Origin: Faecalibacterium sp.
GTDB taxonomy: Bacteria; Bacillota; Clostridia; Oscillospirales; Ruminococcaceae
Length of the DNA stretch: 25,850 bases
NCBI GenBank assembly: GCA_020025795.1
Contig: JAHHRK010000010.1
Coordinates: forward strand, 1-25,850
Reading direction: 5' to 3'
The position numbers and the translations under genes are program-made. How positions within the stretch are numbered: position 1 is the stretch's first letter; each line of letters begins with the position of its first letter. The notes beneath the pieces were generated by a model. That model was not told the DNA's origin. It made no database searches and was given only the letters and a program-made list of their open reading frames with translations. This document shows positions 1 through 7,368 of this stretch, in pieces.

Positions 1-2
1 TG

Positions 3-38
3 GAAAAAATGCGTAGAAAGCTGGAGGGAAAAGTATGA
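3..38 (+). CDS. C-terminal tail of an upstream gene (partial)
   Basis: Frame 3 is open from the window edge and ends at TGA 36-38, giving a short basic tail (EKMRRKLEGKV). The stop overlaps the neuB start as ATGA (ATG 35-37), the usual sign of translational coupling. The neuB ribosome binding site (ggaggg, 23-28) lies inside this tail. The spacing suggests an earlier gene of the same nonulosonate operon, but eleven residues do not allow an identification. An alternative frame stops at TAG 14-16, so the reading is likely rather than certain. Confidence 0.5.
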   Translation, partial: EKMRRKLEGKV

Positions 39-1033
39 GCGCAATCATTATCGCCGAAGCAGGCGTGAACCATAACGGCAGCCTGGAGCTGGCGAAGAAA
101 ATGGCAAAAGTCGCCAAGGAGTGCGGCGCGGACGTGGTAAAGCACCAGACTGCTGTGCCCGAACTGGTCATTTCCAAGTTTGCACAGAAGGCAGAATACC
201 AGAAAGAAACCACCGGCGATGCAGAAAGCCAGCTGGAAATGGTGCGTCGGCTGCATTTCAGCTTTGACGCGCACCGTGAACTGAAAGAGTACTGCGATTC
301 TATTGGTATCCAGTATCTGTCTGCACCCTTTGATATTCCCAGCGTGCGTTTCCTGGGCACACTGGATCTGCCTTACATCAAAGTACCCAGCGGCGAAATT
401 ACCAACCTGCCCTATCTGGAAGAAGTGGGCAAGCTGAAGATTCCTGTGATTTTGTCCACCGGTATGAGCACGCTGGACGAAATCGAAAACGCACTGGATA
501 TTCTGGAAAATAGCGGTGCTACCGGTGTGACCATTCTGCACTGCAACACCGAATACCCCACCCCCTACGAGGACGCAAACCTGTCTGCTATGCTGGAACT
601 GTCGGATCAGTTCGGTCTGCCGGTTGGTCTGTCCGACCATACAACGGGCTGGGAGTGCGACGTGGCAGCAGCTGCCTTTGGCGCATCTGTAATCGAAAAG
701 CACTTTACTTTGGATAAGAGCATGGAAGGCCCCGACCACAAGGCAAGCCTGGAGCCGGACGAGCTGAAAGCAATGGTTACCGCTGTGCGCAACGTGGAAA
801 AGGCCATGGGTGACGGCGTGAAGAAAGTGACCACCAGCGAAGCACGCAACAAGCCCATTGCGCGCAAGAGCATCGTGGCGGCTCGCCCCATCAAGGCAGG
901 CGAAGAATTTACGACGGAAAACCTGACCACCAAGCGTCCCGGCGACGGCATCAGCCCGATGCGCTGGTACGAGGTGCTGGGCACCAAGGCTTGCCGCGAT
1001 TTTGAAGAGGATGAAAAAATCGAGCTGCTGTAA
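35..1033 (+). CDS. neuB: Nonulosonic acid synthase, NeuB/LegI family
   Basis: 332 residues, the usual full length. NeuB-family enzymes condense phosphoenolpyruvate with an N-acetylated hexosamine (ManNAc, or its 6-deoxy diacetamido analogue) to make sialic or legionaminic acid in the cytoplasm. The N-terminal TIM barrel starts with AEAGVNHNG (7-15). The two expected metal-binding histidines are H202 (SDHT) and H223 (EKHF). A C-terminal antifreeze-like SAF domain covers about 277-332. The motifs HCNTEYPTP (169-177) and GPDHKASLEP (232-241) resemble legionaminate synthases more than neuraminate synthases as I recall them, so the exact product is open. The barrel motif KHQT (37-40) is commonly KFQT in the family. 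Start ATG 35 has GGAGGG upstream and overlaps the previous stop. neuC follows after 27 bases. Confidence 0.93.
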   Translation: MSAIIIAEAGVNHNGSLELAKKMAKVAKECGADVVKHQTAVPELVISKFAQKAEYQKETTGDAESQLEMVRRLHFSFDAHRELKEYCDSIGIQYLSAPFDIPSVRFLGTLDLPYIKVPSGEITNLPYLEEVGKLKIPVILSTGMSTLDEIENALDILENSGATGVTILHCNTEYPTPYEDANLSAMLELSDQFGLPVGLSDHTTGWECDVAAAAFGASVIEKHFTLDKSMEGPDHKASLEPDELKAMVTAVRNVEKAMGDGVKKVTTSEARNKPIARKSIVAARPIKAGEEFTTENLTTKRPGDGISPMRWYEVLGTKACRDFEEDEKIELL

Positions 1034-1060
1034 GGCGGAACTCGATTGAGAGAGTAGGGA

Positions 1061-2260
1061 ATGTGCATGGAAACTGTCCACACCAAAAAACGTCTTGCTG
1101 TTATTACAGGCACCCGTGCTGAGTACGGTTTGCTGCGTCCGGTGATATTCAAACTGTTGAAATCAGATACGATTCAACCACTTGTAATCGTTACAGGCGC
1201 GCATCTGTCGTCGGAATACGGAAATACCGTCACCGAAATCGAGGCAGACGGCGTACCAATCGCCGCACGGCTGAACATTTTGACCCACGGTCACGGTGCG
1301 CTGTGGCTGCCGGAAACCGTACAGGATACCATTGGTCAGTTCAGCCGCTGGTTTGTGGAGAACAAGCCAGACGGTGTGCTGGTGCTGGGCGACCGCTATG
1401 AGATTTTTGCAGCGGCGCAGGCGGCAGCCATGACAGGCGTACCCATTGCACATATTTCCGGCGGCGATGTGACCTTGGGCGCAGCAGACGATTACTACCG
1501 TCACTGCATTACCAAGATGGCAGCGCTGCATTTCCCCAGCTGTGAAGATTCCGCCAAGCGTGTGATTCGCATGGGCGAAAATCCGGCAATCGTGCATAAT
1601 GTGGGCGGCTTGGGCGATGAGAATATTCGTTCCATTCCCCGTATGGATCTGGATGAACTGAGCGAAAGCATTGCGTTTGATTTGCACCACCCGTATGCAT
1701 TGGTCACGTTCCATCCGGAAACCGCTGGCGGTGCAGACCCGGCGGCACAGAGCGATATGCTGCTGGACGCAATGGACACCATCACAGAAAAGTATGATAT
1801 GCACTGGTTGATTACAAAAGCAAACGCAGATGCCGGTGGACAAATCATCAACGCTAAAATTGATACCTGGGTGGAAAGCCACCCCGCCCAGGCACTGGCT
1901 GTAACCAGCCTGGGTGTAAAGCGATATCTGTCCGCAATGGCAAAGGCTGCTTTTGTGGCAGGTAATTCGTCCAGCGGCGTGGTGGAAACCCCGACCTTTG
2001 GCGTTCCCACTGTGGATATTGGCGACCGGCAGAATGGCCGCATCCGCTGCGAAAATGTGATTCACTGCCAGGCGGATGCCGCGCAAATTACCCAGGCAAT
2101 GGAAACAGCGCTGAGCGATGCGTTCGTGCAGAAGGCGCACGCCACGGTCAGCCCCTATTATGGTGGAGATACCAGCGGACGCATCGTTTCGATTTTGGAA
2201 AATGCTTTGGCAGACCCTAATTTCGGCGCGCCCAAAGGCTTTTATGATGCAAACGTGTAA
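1061..2260 (+). CDS. neuC: UDP-N-acetylglucosamine 2-epimerase (hydrolysing), NeuC/LegG type
   Basis: 399 residues in the GT-B epimerase fold. The family removes UDP while inverting C2 of UDP-GlcNAc or a UDP-diacetamido sugar, giving the hexosamine that NeuB uses. Visible signatures: GTRAEYG (17-23), GDRYE (110-114), HISGGD (131-136), TFHPET (216-221), GNSSSG (301-306) and GDRQNGR (321-327), so the active site looks intact. Two in-frame ATGs are possible (1061 and 1067). The purine-rich stretch 1048-1060 is better spaced for 1067, which would remove two residues (MC). The direct flank by the synthase supports a complete two-step module. Substrate (GlcNAc versus diacetylbacillosamine type) cannot be settled from sequence alone. 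Confidence 0.92.
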   Translation: MCMETVHTKKRLAVITGTRAEYGLLRPVIFKLLKSDTIQPLVIVTGAHLSSEYGNTVTEIEADGVPIAARLNILTHGHGALWLPETVQDTIGQFSRWFVENKPDGVLVLGDRYEIFAAAQAAAMTGVPIAHISGGDVTLGAADDYYRHCITKMAALHFPSCEDSAKRVIRMGENPAIVHNVGGLGDENIRSIPRMDLDELSESIAFDLHHPYALVTFHPETAGGADPAAQSDMLLDAMDTITEKYDMHWLITKANADAGGQIINAKIDTWVESHPAQALAVTSLGVKRYLSAMAKAAFVAGNSSSGVVETPTFGVPTVDIGDRQNGRIRCENVIHCQADAAQITQAMETALSDAFVQKAHATVSPYYGGDTSGRIVSILENALADPNFGAPKGFYDANV

Positions 2261-2276
2261 TAACAGGAGAACGAAT

Positions 2277-2627
2277 ATGCTGTTTTTAGAATATCCCAAG
2301 TGCTCTACCTGCAAAAAAGCCAAGAACTGGCTGGATGAGCACGGCGTGCAGTATACCGACCGCCACATCGTAGAACAAAATCCCACCGCCGATGAGTTGG
2401 CCCAGTGGGTAAAGCGCTCCGGTCTGCCGCTGAAACGCTTTTTCAATACCAGCGGCATGAAATATCGGGAGCTGGAGCTGGCTGCCAAGCTGCCCAACAT
2501 GACCGAAGCACAGCAGCTGGATTTGTTGGCAACGGACGGCATGCTGGTCAAGCGCCCGATGCTGGTAGGCGAGGACTTTGTATTGGTTGGATTTAAGGAA
2601 GCAGACTGGGCAGCTCGACTGGGCTGA
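2277..2627 (+). CDS. ArsC/Spx family thioredoxin-fold protein
   Basis: 116 residues starting at ATG 2277, preceded by AGGAGA (2265-2270) and 16 bases after neuC; a longer in-frame extension upstream overlaps neuC and has no support. The N-terminus has YPKCSTCKKAKNWL with a C9-x-x-C12 pair, the hallmark of the ArsC/YffB/Spx family. RPML (93-96) matches the family's cis-proline loop. The family includes glutaredoxin-coupled arsenate reductases and the Firmicute Spx/MgsR proteins that bind RNA polymerase alpha under disulfide stress. Nothing here distinguishes these roles. Its position between neuC and the oxidoreductases of a surface-sugar operon is unexpected; no arsenic genes are nearby. Confidence 0.85.
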   Translation: MLFLEYPKCSTCKKAKNWLDEHGVQYTDRHIVEQNPTADELAQWVKRSGLPLKRFFNTSGMKYRELELAAKLPNMTEAQQLDLLATDGMLVKRPMLVGEDFVLVGFKEADWAARLG

Positions 2628-2654
2628 GCCACTGCGCATAAGGAGGACATCCGG

Positions 2655-3644
2655 ATGAATAAAATTCTGATTGTTGGTTTGGGCAGCATGGGCAAGCGCC
2701 GCGCCCGTCTAATCAAGGGCATGCGCCCGGACATGGTTATTTGTGGTGTGGACAGCACAGAAAGCCGCCGTGCCGAAGCCGAGGAGCTGGGCATCCATGC
2801 CTATGCATCCATCCCGGAGGCTGTTGCCGCAGAAAAGCCGCAGGCTGCGCTGGTCTGCACGGCACCCATCAGCCATGCAGGTATCATCCATACCCTGCTG
2901 ACCCATGACCTGCCGGTGTTCACCGAGCTGAACTTGGTGGATGACGGCTATGCGGAAAATGTGGCACTGGCAAAGGAAAAGGGCCTGCCGCTGTTCTTGT
3001 CTTCCACCATGCTGTACCGCGGCGAGACCCAGTACATGAAGAAAAAGGCGCAGGACTTTATGGCCGAGACCGGCAAAAAGGTGAACTACATCTACCACAT
3101 CGGCCAGTATCTGCCGGACTGGCACCCTTGGGAAAATTATAAGAATTTCTTTGTAGGTGATAAGCGTACCGGCGGTGTGCGAGAAATCTTTGGCGTCGAT
3201 TTGCCCTGGCTGTGGGATGCTTTTGGCCCTGTGACCAGCGTCCATGTGGAAAAGGACAAAATCAGCGCCCTGGAAGTGGACTATCCCGACAGCTATATGG
3301 TTACCCTGCGTCACGAAAACGGCGTGAAGGGTATGCTGGCAGTGGATGTTGTCAGCCCCAAGGCTGTGCGCAATTTCGAGTGCTTCGGCGAAGGCCTGCA
3401 CCTGTTCTGGGAAGGCAACCCCCGCGCTTTGTATGAGTTCAACCACGAAACCGGCGAAAAGGTCCCCGTGAACACCTACGAGACCTTTGAACACGACAGC
3501 CGTTACAGCGACAATATCGTAGAGAATGCCTATGTGGACGAGCTGGCAAACTTCTTTGCGGTTGTAGAGCAGGGGGCTGAACCGCGCTGGAGCTTTGAAA
3601 AGGACAAACAAATCATTGACTTGATTGAAAAGATCGAGGCATAA
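2655..3644 (+). CDS. Gfo/Idh/MocA family oxidoreductase (possibly non-catalytic)
   Basis: 329 residues. An N-terminal Rossmann fold is marked by IVGLGSMGKRRAR (6-18), followed by the C-terminal alpha/beta domain of the family. These enzymes use NAD(P) to oxidise or reduce sugars and sugar derivatives. Two usual catalytic landmarks are altered: the EKP motif reads E91-L92-N93, so the conserved lysine is absent, and the region where the neighbouring paralogue has DLIHEWD reads FGVDLPW, without histidine. It may be a cofactor-binding partner of the next gene, or have other chemistry. Start ATG 2655 has AGGAGGA at 2641-2647. It sits 27 bases after the ArsC-like gene within the operon. Confidence 0.85.
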   Translation: MNKILIVGLGSMGKRRARLIKGMRPDMVICGVDSTESRRAEAEELGIHAYASIPEAVAAEKPQAALVCTAPISHAGIIHTLLTHDLPVFTELNLVDDGYAENVALAKEKGLPLFLSSTMLYRGETQYMKKKAQDFMAETGKKVNYIYHIGQYLPDWHPWENYKNFFVGDKRTGGVREIFGVDLPWLWDAFGPVTSVHVEKDKISALEVDYPDSYMVTLRHENGVKGMLAVDVVSPKAVRNFECFGEGLHLFWEGNPRALYEFNHETGEKVPVNTYETFEHDSRYSDNIVENAYVDELANFFAVVEQGAEPRWSFEKDKQIIDLIEKIEA

Positions 3645-3695
3645 TGTACCTGCCCCGGCGGCAGATCATCAAGTGAAAACAGATACAATGCGGCA

Positions 3696-3713
3696 CGGCG
3701 CAATACCGCGCCG
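3696..3713 (+). other. GC-rich hairpin between the two oxidoreductase genes
   Basis: CGGCGC (3696-3701) pairs with GCGCCG (3708-3713) over a six-base loop, in the 89-base gap between two operon genes. No T-run follows, so it is not an intrinsic terminator. It may mark an mRNA processing or stability point just ahead of the GGAGGGG ribosome binding site. Confidence 0.45.
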
Positions 3714-3733
3714 CCCCTGTGGAGGGGAATAGG

Positions 3734-4702
3734 ATGGAAAAGAAAACAGTTACAGCTTTGTTTGTAGGCTTGGGTTCTATTGGCACCCGGCATCTGAACA
3801 ACCTGACGGCACTTTGTGCGGAACAAGGTATCGCCTTGACGGTTCACGCGCTGCGCAGCAATCTGGTGCGTCCGCTGCGAGAACACGTAGTAGAAAAGCT
3901 GGATGCACAGTTCATCAGCCTGGACGACGAGGATGCGCTGCCCAAGTACGATATGGCATTCATCACCAATCCCACCAGCCTGCACGCATCGGCACTGGAG
4001 CAGCTGAAAGGCCGTGCGGAAACGCTGTTTATCGAAAAGCCGATTTTCTCTGCGGACGAAATCGATACGCCTCTTTCGGACGTGCTGGAGAAAGGTCAGA
4101 AAGCCTATGTGGCGGCACCCATGCGCTGGAGCGCTGTCATGCTGGCACTGAAGCAGTGGCTGGCCGAAAATCCGGACCAGCGTCCTTACAGTGCACGCGT
4201 GATTTGCTCCAGCTGGCTGCCCGGCTGGCGCCCCGGCGTGGATTACCGCACCGTGTATTCGGCACACCGGGATATGGGCGGCGGCGTGACCATCGATTTG
4301 ATTCACGAGTGGGATTATCTGGTGGGACTGTTCGGCAAGCCGGAAAAACTGTACAATTTCAAAGGCACCTATTCCGATCTGGAAATCGACAGTGACGATT
4401 TGAGCATTTACATTGCCCAGTATCCCACCATGCTGGCAGAGGTACATCTGGATTACTTCGGCCGGGATTACCGCCGCAGCATTGAACTGTTCACGCAGGA
4501 AGGTACTGTTACGGCTGATTTCGGCAGCGCAACTCTGACCCTGCCGGATGGTACGGTGCAGGAATTTAAGGAAACCACGGACGCCTGGTACCGCCGGGAA
4601 ATGACGTATTTTATGGATTATGCGCTGAACGGCAGCGGCGAAAGTATCAACAGCCCGGCGGATGCGCTGGACGTATTGCGCCTGACTTTGGGCGAAGCAT
4701 AA
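3734..4702 (+). CDS. Gfo/Idh/MocA family oxidoreductase
   Basis: 322 residues from ATG 3734, chosen over an upstream in-frame GTG (3719) because GGAGGGG (3721-3727) is correctly spaced for the ATG. Rossmann signature VGLGSIGTRH (11-20). The family EKP motif is intact (E101-K102-P103), with a later GGGV...DLIHEWD segment (183-194) carrying the candidate catalytic histidine H191. It shares a W-P-x-W-x-P-x-x-x-Y pattern with the preceding gene, so the two look like diverged paralogues. In context a role in oxidising or reducing the nonulosonate or its precursor is plausible, but no reaction can be assigned. Confidence 0.88.
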   Translation: MEKKTVTALFVGLGSIGTRHLNNLTALCAEQGIALTVHALRSNLVRPLREHVVEKLDAQFISLDDEDALPKYDMAFITNPTSLHASALEQLKGRAETLFIEKPIFSADEIDTPLSDVLEKGQKAYVAAPMRWSAVMLALKQWLAENPDQRPYSARVICSSWLPGWRPGVDYRTVYSAHRDMGGGVTIDLIHEWDYLVGLFGKPEKLYNFKGTYSDLEIDSDDLSIYIAQYPTMLAEVHLDYFGRDYRRSIELFTQEGTVTADFGSATLTLPDGTVQEFKETTDAWYRREMTYFMDYALNGSGESINSPADALDVLRLTLGEA

Positions 4703-4720
4703 AAATGGAGGATGGAAACC

Positions 4721-5488
4721 ATGAAAAAAATGCTGATTACGATTTGCGGCCGTGCAGGCAGCAAAGGCTTTAAGAATAAGAACCTGAAAACTTTCTGCGG
4801 CCGTCCGCTGGTGTACTATACCCTGTCTGCGGCAGAGCTGTTTATCCACAATATGCCGGATGTGCAGGTGGACATCTGCCTGAACACCGACAGCCAGCAG
4901 TTGGCTGATCTGGTGCTGGCACGCTACCCGGAGGTAACCTTCCTGCCGCGTGGCGAAGAACTGGGCAAGGATACCGTGCCTAAGATGGCAGTGTTCCAGG
5001 ACAGCCTGGCACGCATGGAAGAAAAGAACGGCTGCGTCTATGACTATGTGATGGACCTGGATATCACCAGCCCGCTGCGTACCGCAAAGGACATTGCTTC
5101 CGCTTACCGCATCAAGGATCGCCGCACCGATCTGGATTTGGTGTTCTCAGGTACTGAGGCGCGCCGCAATCCTTATTTTAATCAGGTTGCAGCCAAGGAC
5201 GACCATGTGGTCAAGGTGATTGATTCTCCCTTTACCGCACGTCAGCAGGCACCGGCCATTTACGACATCAACGCCAGCATTTATGTGTTCCGCCGCGACT
5301 TTTTGGCAAACAACACCACCGGCATTTTGTGGGACGGCAAGATTGGTCTGTCCCTGATGAAGGATACCGGCATTTTGGATATTGACTCGGAAGAAGATTT
5401 CCAGATGATGGAAGTGATTGCGGACTACCTGTACAAACACGATAAGGACTTTGCACAAGTGAGGGAGAACATCCGTGGAAAATATTGA
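4721..5488 (+). CDS. neuA: CMP-nonulosonate cytidylyltransferase (NeuA/LegF family)
   Basis: 255 residues. The family transfers CMP from CTP to the C2 hydroxyl of sialic or legionaminic acid, making the activated donor for glycosyltransferases. Nucleotide-binding segment R11-AGSKGFKNKN (11-21); LDITSPLR (113-120) corresponds to the usual LQPTSPLR; the metal-binding end motif is D220-x-D222 in LDIDSEEDF. Start ATG 4721 is preferred over ATG 4712 because GGAGG (4707-4711) is nine bases upstream of 4721 and touches 4712. The 3' end overlaps the next gene by 14 bases. With neuB and neuC this completes synthesis and activation. Confidence 0.92.
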   Translation: MKKMLITICGRAGSKGFKNKNLKTFCGRPLVYYTLSAAELFIHNMPDVQVDICLNTDSQQLADLVLARYPEVTFLPRGEELGKDTVPKMAVFQDSLARMEEKNGCVYDYVMDLDITSPLRTAKDIASAYRIKDRRTDLDLVFSGTEARRNPYFNQVAAKDDHVVKVIDSPFTARQQAPAIYDINASIYVFRRDFLANNTTGILWDGKIGLSLMKDTGILDIDSEEDFQMMEVIADYLYKHDKDFAQVRENIRGKY

Positions 5489-6263
5489 TCCAACCCCTGG
5501 CAGCGAGAACAACCGCCGGATCATGGATTTGGTGCTGAAAGCAGGCCAGCTGCTTTTGGAAAGCGGTGCCGAGGTGTTCCGTGTAGAGCAGACCATGCAG
5601 ATCATGGCCAACAGCTTTCGGTTGCAGGATTTTCATGTATATGTGCTGTCCAACGGCATTTTCGCCAGCGCAGAGGATGGCACCATCAGCGAGGTGCGGA
5701 ATATACCGGACCGTGCGATGCATTTGGGCCGCGTAGATGCGGTGAACAGCCTTTCCCGCCGGATTGCAGCAGGCGAAGTAACGCTGGAACAAGCAGAGCT
5801 GCAGCTGAAAGAAGCTGCTGAAATTCCGTTTCCTTCTAATTGGGGACGGCGCATTGGCTGCTCCATGGGTGCCTTTTTCCTGGCGGTGCTGTTTGGCGGC
5901 ACATTGGCAGAAGGCGTTGTAGCGGCGCTGGCAGGCTTCGTCTTGACTTGCTATCTGATTTGGTGCGACCGGCGGCGTGTGCATAGCATTTTCCAAAAAA
6001 TGACCGGCTCGGCCCTGGCGTCAGTGTGTTGTCTGGCGTTGTGTGCGCTGCTGGGCCTGGATGCCAACCGTGCTTCCATCGGTGCGCTGATGCTGCTGAC
6101 GCCCGGCGTTGCCTTTACTATGGGCATTCGCGACTTTGCCAACTCGGACTATCTGTCTGGTTCCATTCGCATGATGGATGCGCTGCTGATTGGCGCAAGC
6201 ATCGCCGGCGGCTCAGGCCTTGTGATGGCGTTGTATACGCATTGGATGGGAGGGCTGCCCTGA
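5475..6263 (+). CDS. ThrE family exporter, large subunit (DUF1212-type)
   Basis: 262 residues starting at GTG 5475, with GAGGGAG (5461-5467) upstream and inside the neuA reading frame. A soluble N-terminal domain with SGAEVFRVE (30-38) is followed by about four to five membrane segments from residue 127 on. Family motifs: LTPG (208-211), R219-D220 and SDYLSG (224-229). ThrE proteins export threonine/serine in Corynebacterium; in many Firmicutes the two halves are separate genes, as here. Substrate in this organism is unknown. Overlap with both neighbours implies translation coupled to the nonulosonate genes. Confidence 0.88.
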   Translation: MENIDPTPGSENNRRIMDLVLKAGQLLLESGAEVFRVEQTMQIMANSFRLQDFHVYVLSNGIFASAEDGTISEVRNIPDRAMHLGRVDAVNSLSRRIAAGEVTLEQAELQLKEAAEIPFPSNWGRRIGCSMGAFFLAVLFGGTLAEGVVAALAGFVLTCYLIWCDRRRVHSIFQKMTGSALASVCCLALCALLGLDANRASIGALMLLTPGVAFTMGIRDFANSDYLSGSIRMMDALLIGASIAGGSGLVMALYTHWMGGLP

Positions 6264-6718
6264 TGAATCAAATCGAAATCTTGCAGCTCTTGTGGGAGGT
6301 TTTTCTGGCAGGTGCAGCTACCACTTGTTTTGCGCTGGTGTTTGCTGTGCCAAAACGTGAATACCTGACCTGTGGTTTGATAGGTGCAGTTGGCTGGGCA
6401 GTTTATGCTTTGGCCATCAACTGCGGCCAGGAACCGGCGCTGGCTTCGCTGATTGCATCCATTCCTCTGACGGCGCTGGCGCGCTTTTTCGCAATCCGAC
6501 ACAAAGCGCCCGTTACCGTCTTTTTGATTACTGGAATTTTTCCCCTTGTGCCCGGTGCAGGAATTTATTATACGGCCTATTATTTCATTATGAACGATCC
6601 GATGCTTGCACAAAAGGGCATGGAAACCTTACAGATTGCTCTGGCGCTGGCCTTGGGCATGACCATTGTACTGGGTATGCCTCTGCCAAAACCAAAGAAG
6701 AAAAAATCCAATCCATAA
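6263..6718 (+). CDS. ThrE family exporter, small subunit (DUF3815-type)
   Basis: 151 residues starting at ATG 6263, which shares its A with the stop of the preceding gene (TGATG), so the two halves are translationally coupled. A longer in-frame extension upstream is a shadow of the partner gene. The protein is nearly all hydrophobic, with about five membrane helices, the conserved LVPGAGIYYTAY stretch in the second half and a basic lysine-rich tail. It matches the C-terminal (ThrE_2) half of the exporter and probably forms one transporter with the preceding protein. Confidence 0.87.
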   Translation: MNQIEILQLLWEVFLAGAATTCFALVFAVPKREYLTCGLIGAVGWAVYALAINCGQEPALASLIASIPLTALARFFAIRHKAPVTVFLITGIFPLVPGAGIYYTAYYFIMNDPMLAQKGMETLQIALALALGMTIVLGMPLPKPKKKKSNP

Positions 6719-6720
6719 AA

Positions 6721-6760
6721 AATACCCGCTTTGCACCTTACGGTCAAAGCGGGTATTTTT
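6721..6760. terminator. Bidirectional intrinsic terminator
   Basis: A 13-bp stem, AATACCCGCTTTG against CAAAGCGGGTATT, with a T-run on each strand. It closes the nonulosonate/ThrE operon on the plus strand and the flavin reductase operon on the minus strand. Confidence 0.92.
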
Positions 6761-6774
6761 GTGTTATGAAAATC

Positions 6775-7368
6775 TTATTTGTGGTTTCCGCGGGGCGGAG
6801 TGCGCTTTTTCTTGCGCACACTGTAACCAAAGGTGCCCAGCTTGCGGCCCAGGGCCAGATAGTCACCGTGGCTGTAAACGATCAGCTTGGCGCGATTCAG
6901 GCACAGCTTGCCGTTTTCGTCCAGGAGCTTTTCATCCACATCTACTGCCACAACTTCTGCCAGAAACAGGTCGTGGCTGCCCAGCGGAATACGCTGGGTT
7001 ATACGGCATTCCAGATTCAGCGGGCTTTCCTCCAGAATGGGACAATTCTTCAGCACGCTGCCGGGGGCGGCATGAAGACCCATCTGAGCAAATTTGTCAT
7101 AATCCTTGCCGCTGCGCACACCGCACCAGTCTACCGCACGGGTCAGCGATTCGGTGGGCAGGTTGATGGCGAATTCACCGGTTTCACACAGCAGCTTGTG
7201 GCTGTAACGCTCCGGGCGTACGCTGATGGATACCATACTGGGCTGGGTGCAGATGGTGCCTGTCCAGCCGATGGTAATCAGGTTCGGTTTTTCCATGCCG
7301 CCGCAGGATACCAGTACCGGCGGTTCGGGATTAAGCAGCGTGCTGCCTTTCCAGCTTTGTTTTGTCAT
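6775..7368 (-). CDS. Flavin reductase-like, FMN-binding split-barrel protein
   Basis: 197 residues. The FMN-binding split-barrel family (flavoredoxin/flavin reductase) passes electrons from NAD(P)H or ferredoxin to flavin or a bound substrate. Visible features: PVLVSCGG near the N-terminus, NLITIGWTGTICTQPSMVSI typical of the flavin-binding strands, FAINLP, a KDYDKF loop, and a basic C-terminus (RKKKRTPPRGNHK). Start ATG overlaps the stop of the glycosyltransferase gene by four bases (ATGA), so it is the last gene of that operon. A specific substrate cannot be read from the sequence. Confidence 0.85.
   Translation of the reverse strand: MTKQSWKGSTLLNPEPPVLVSCGGMEKPNLITIGWTGTICTQPSMVSISVRPERYSHKLLCETGEFAINLPTESLTRAVDWCGVRSGKDYDKFAQMGLHAAPGSVLKNCPILEESPLNLECRITQRIPLGSHDLFLAEVVAVDVDEKLLDENGKLCLNRAKLIVYSHGDYLALGRKLGTFGYSVRKKKRTPPRGNHK

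Noticed and set aside
1163..2794. A 543-codon minus-strand frame across neuC and its neighbours
   Set aside because: It is antisense to three well-identified genes and shows no family signature.
3696..3713. An intrinsic terminator splitting the nonulosonate operon
   Set aside because: The hairpin is strong but no T-run follows it.
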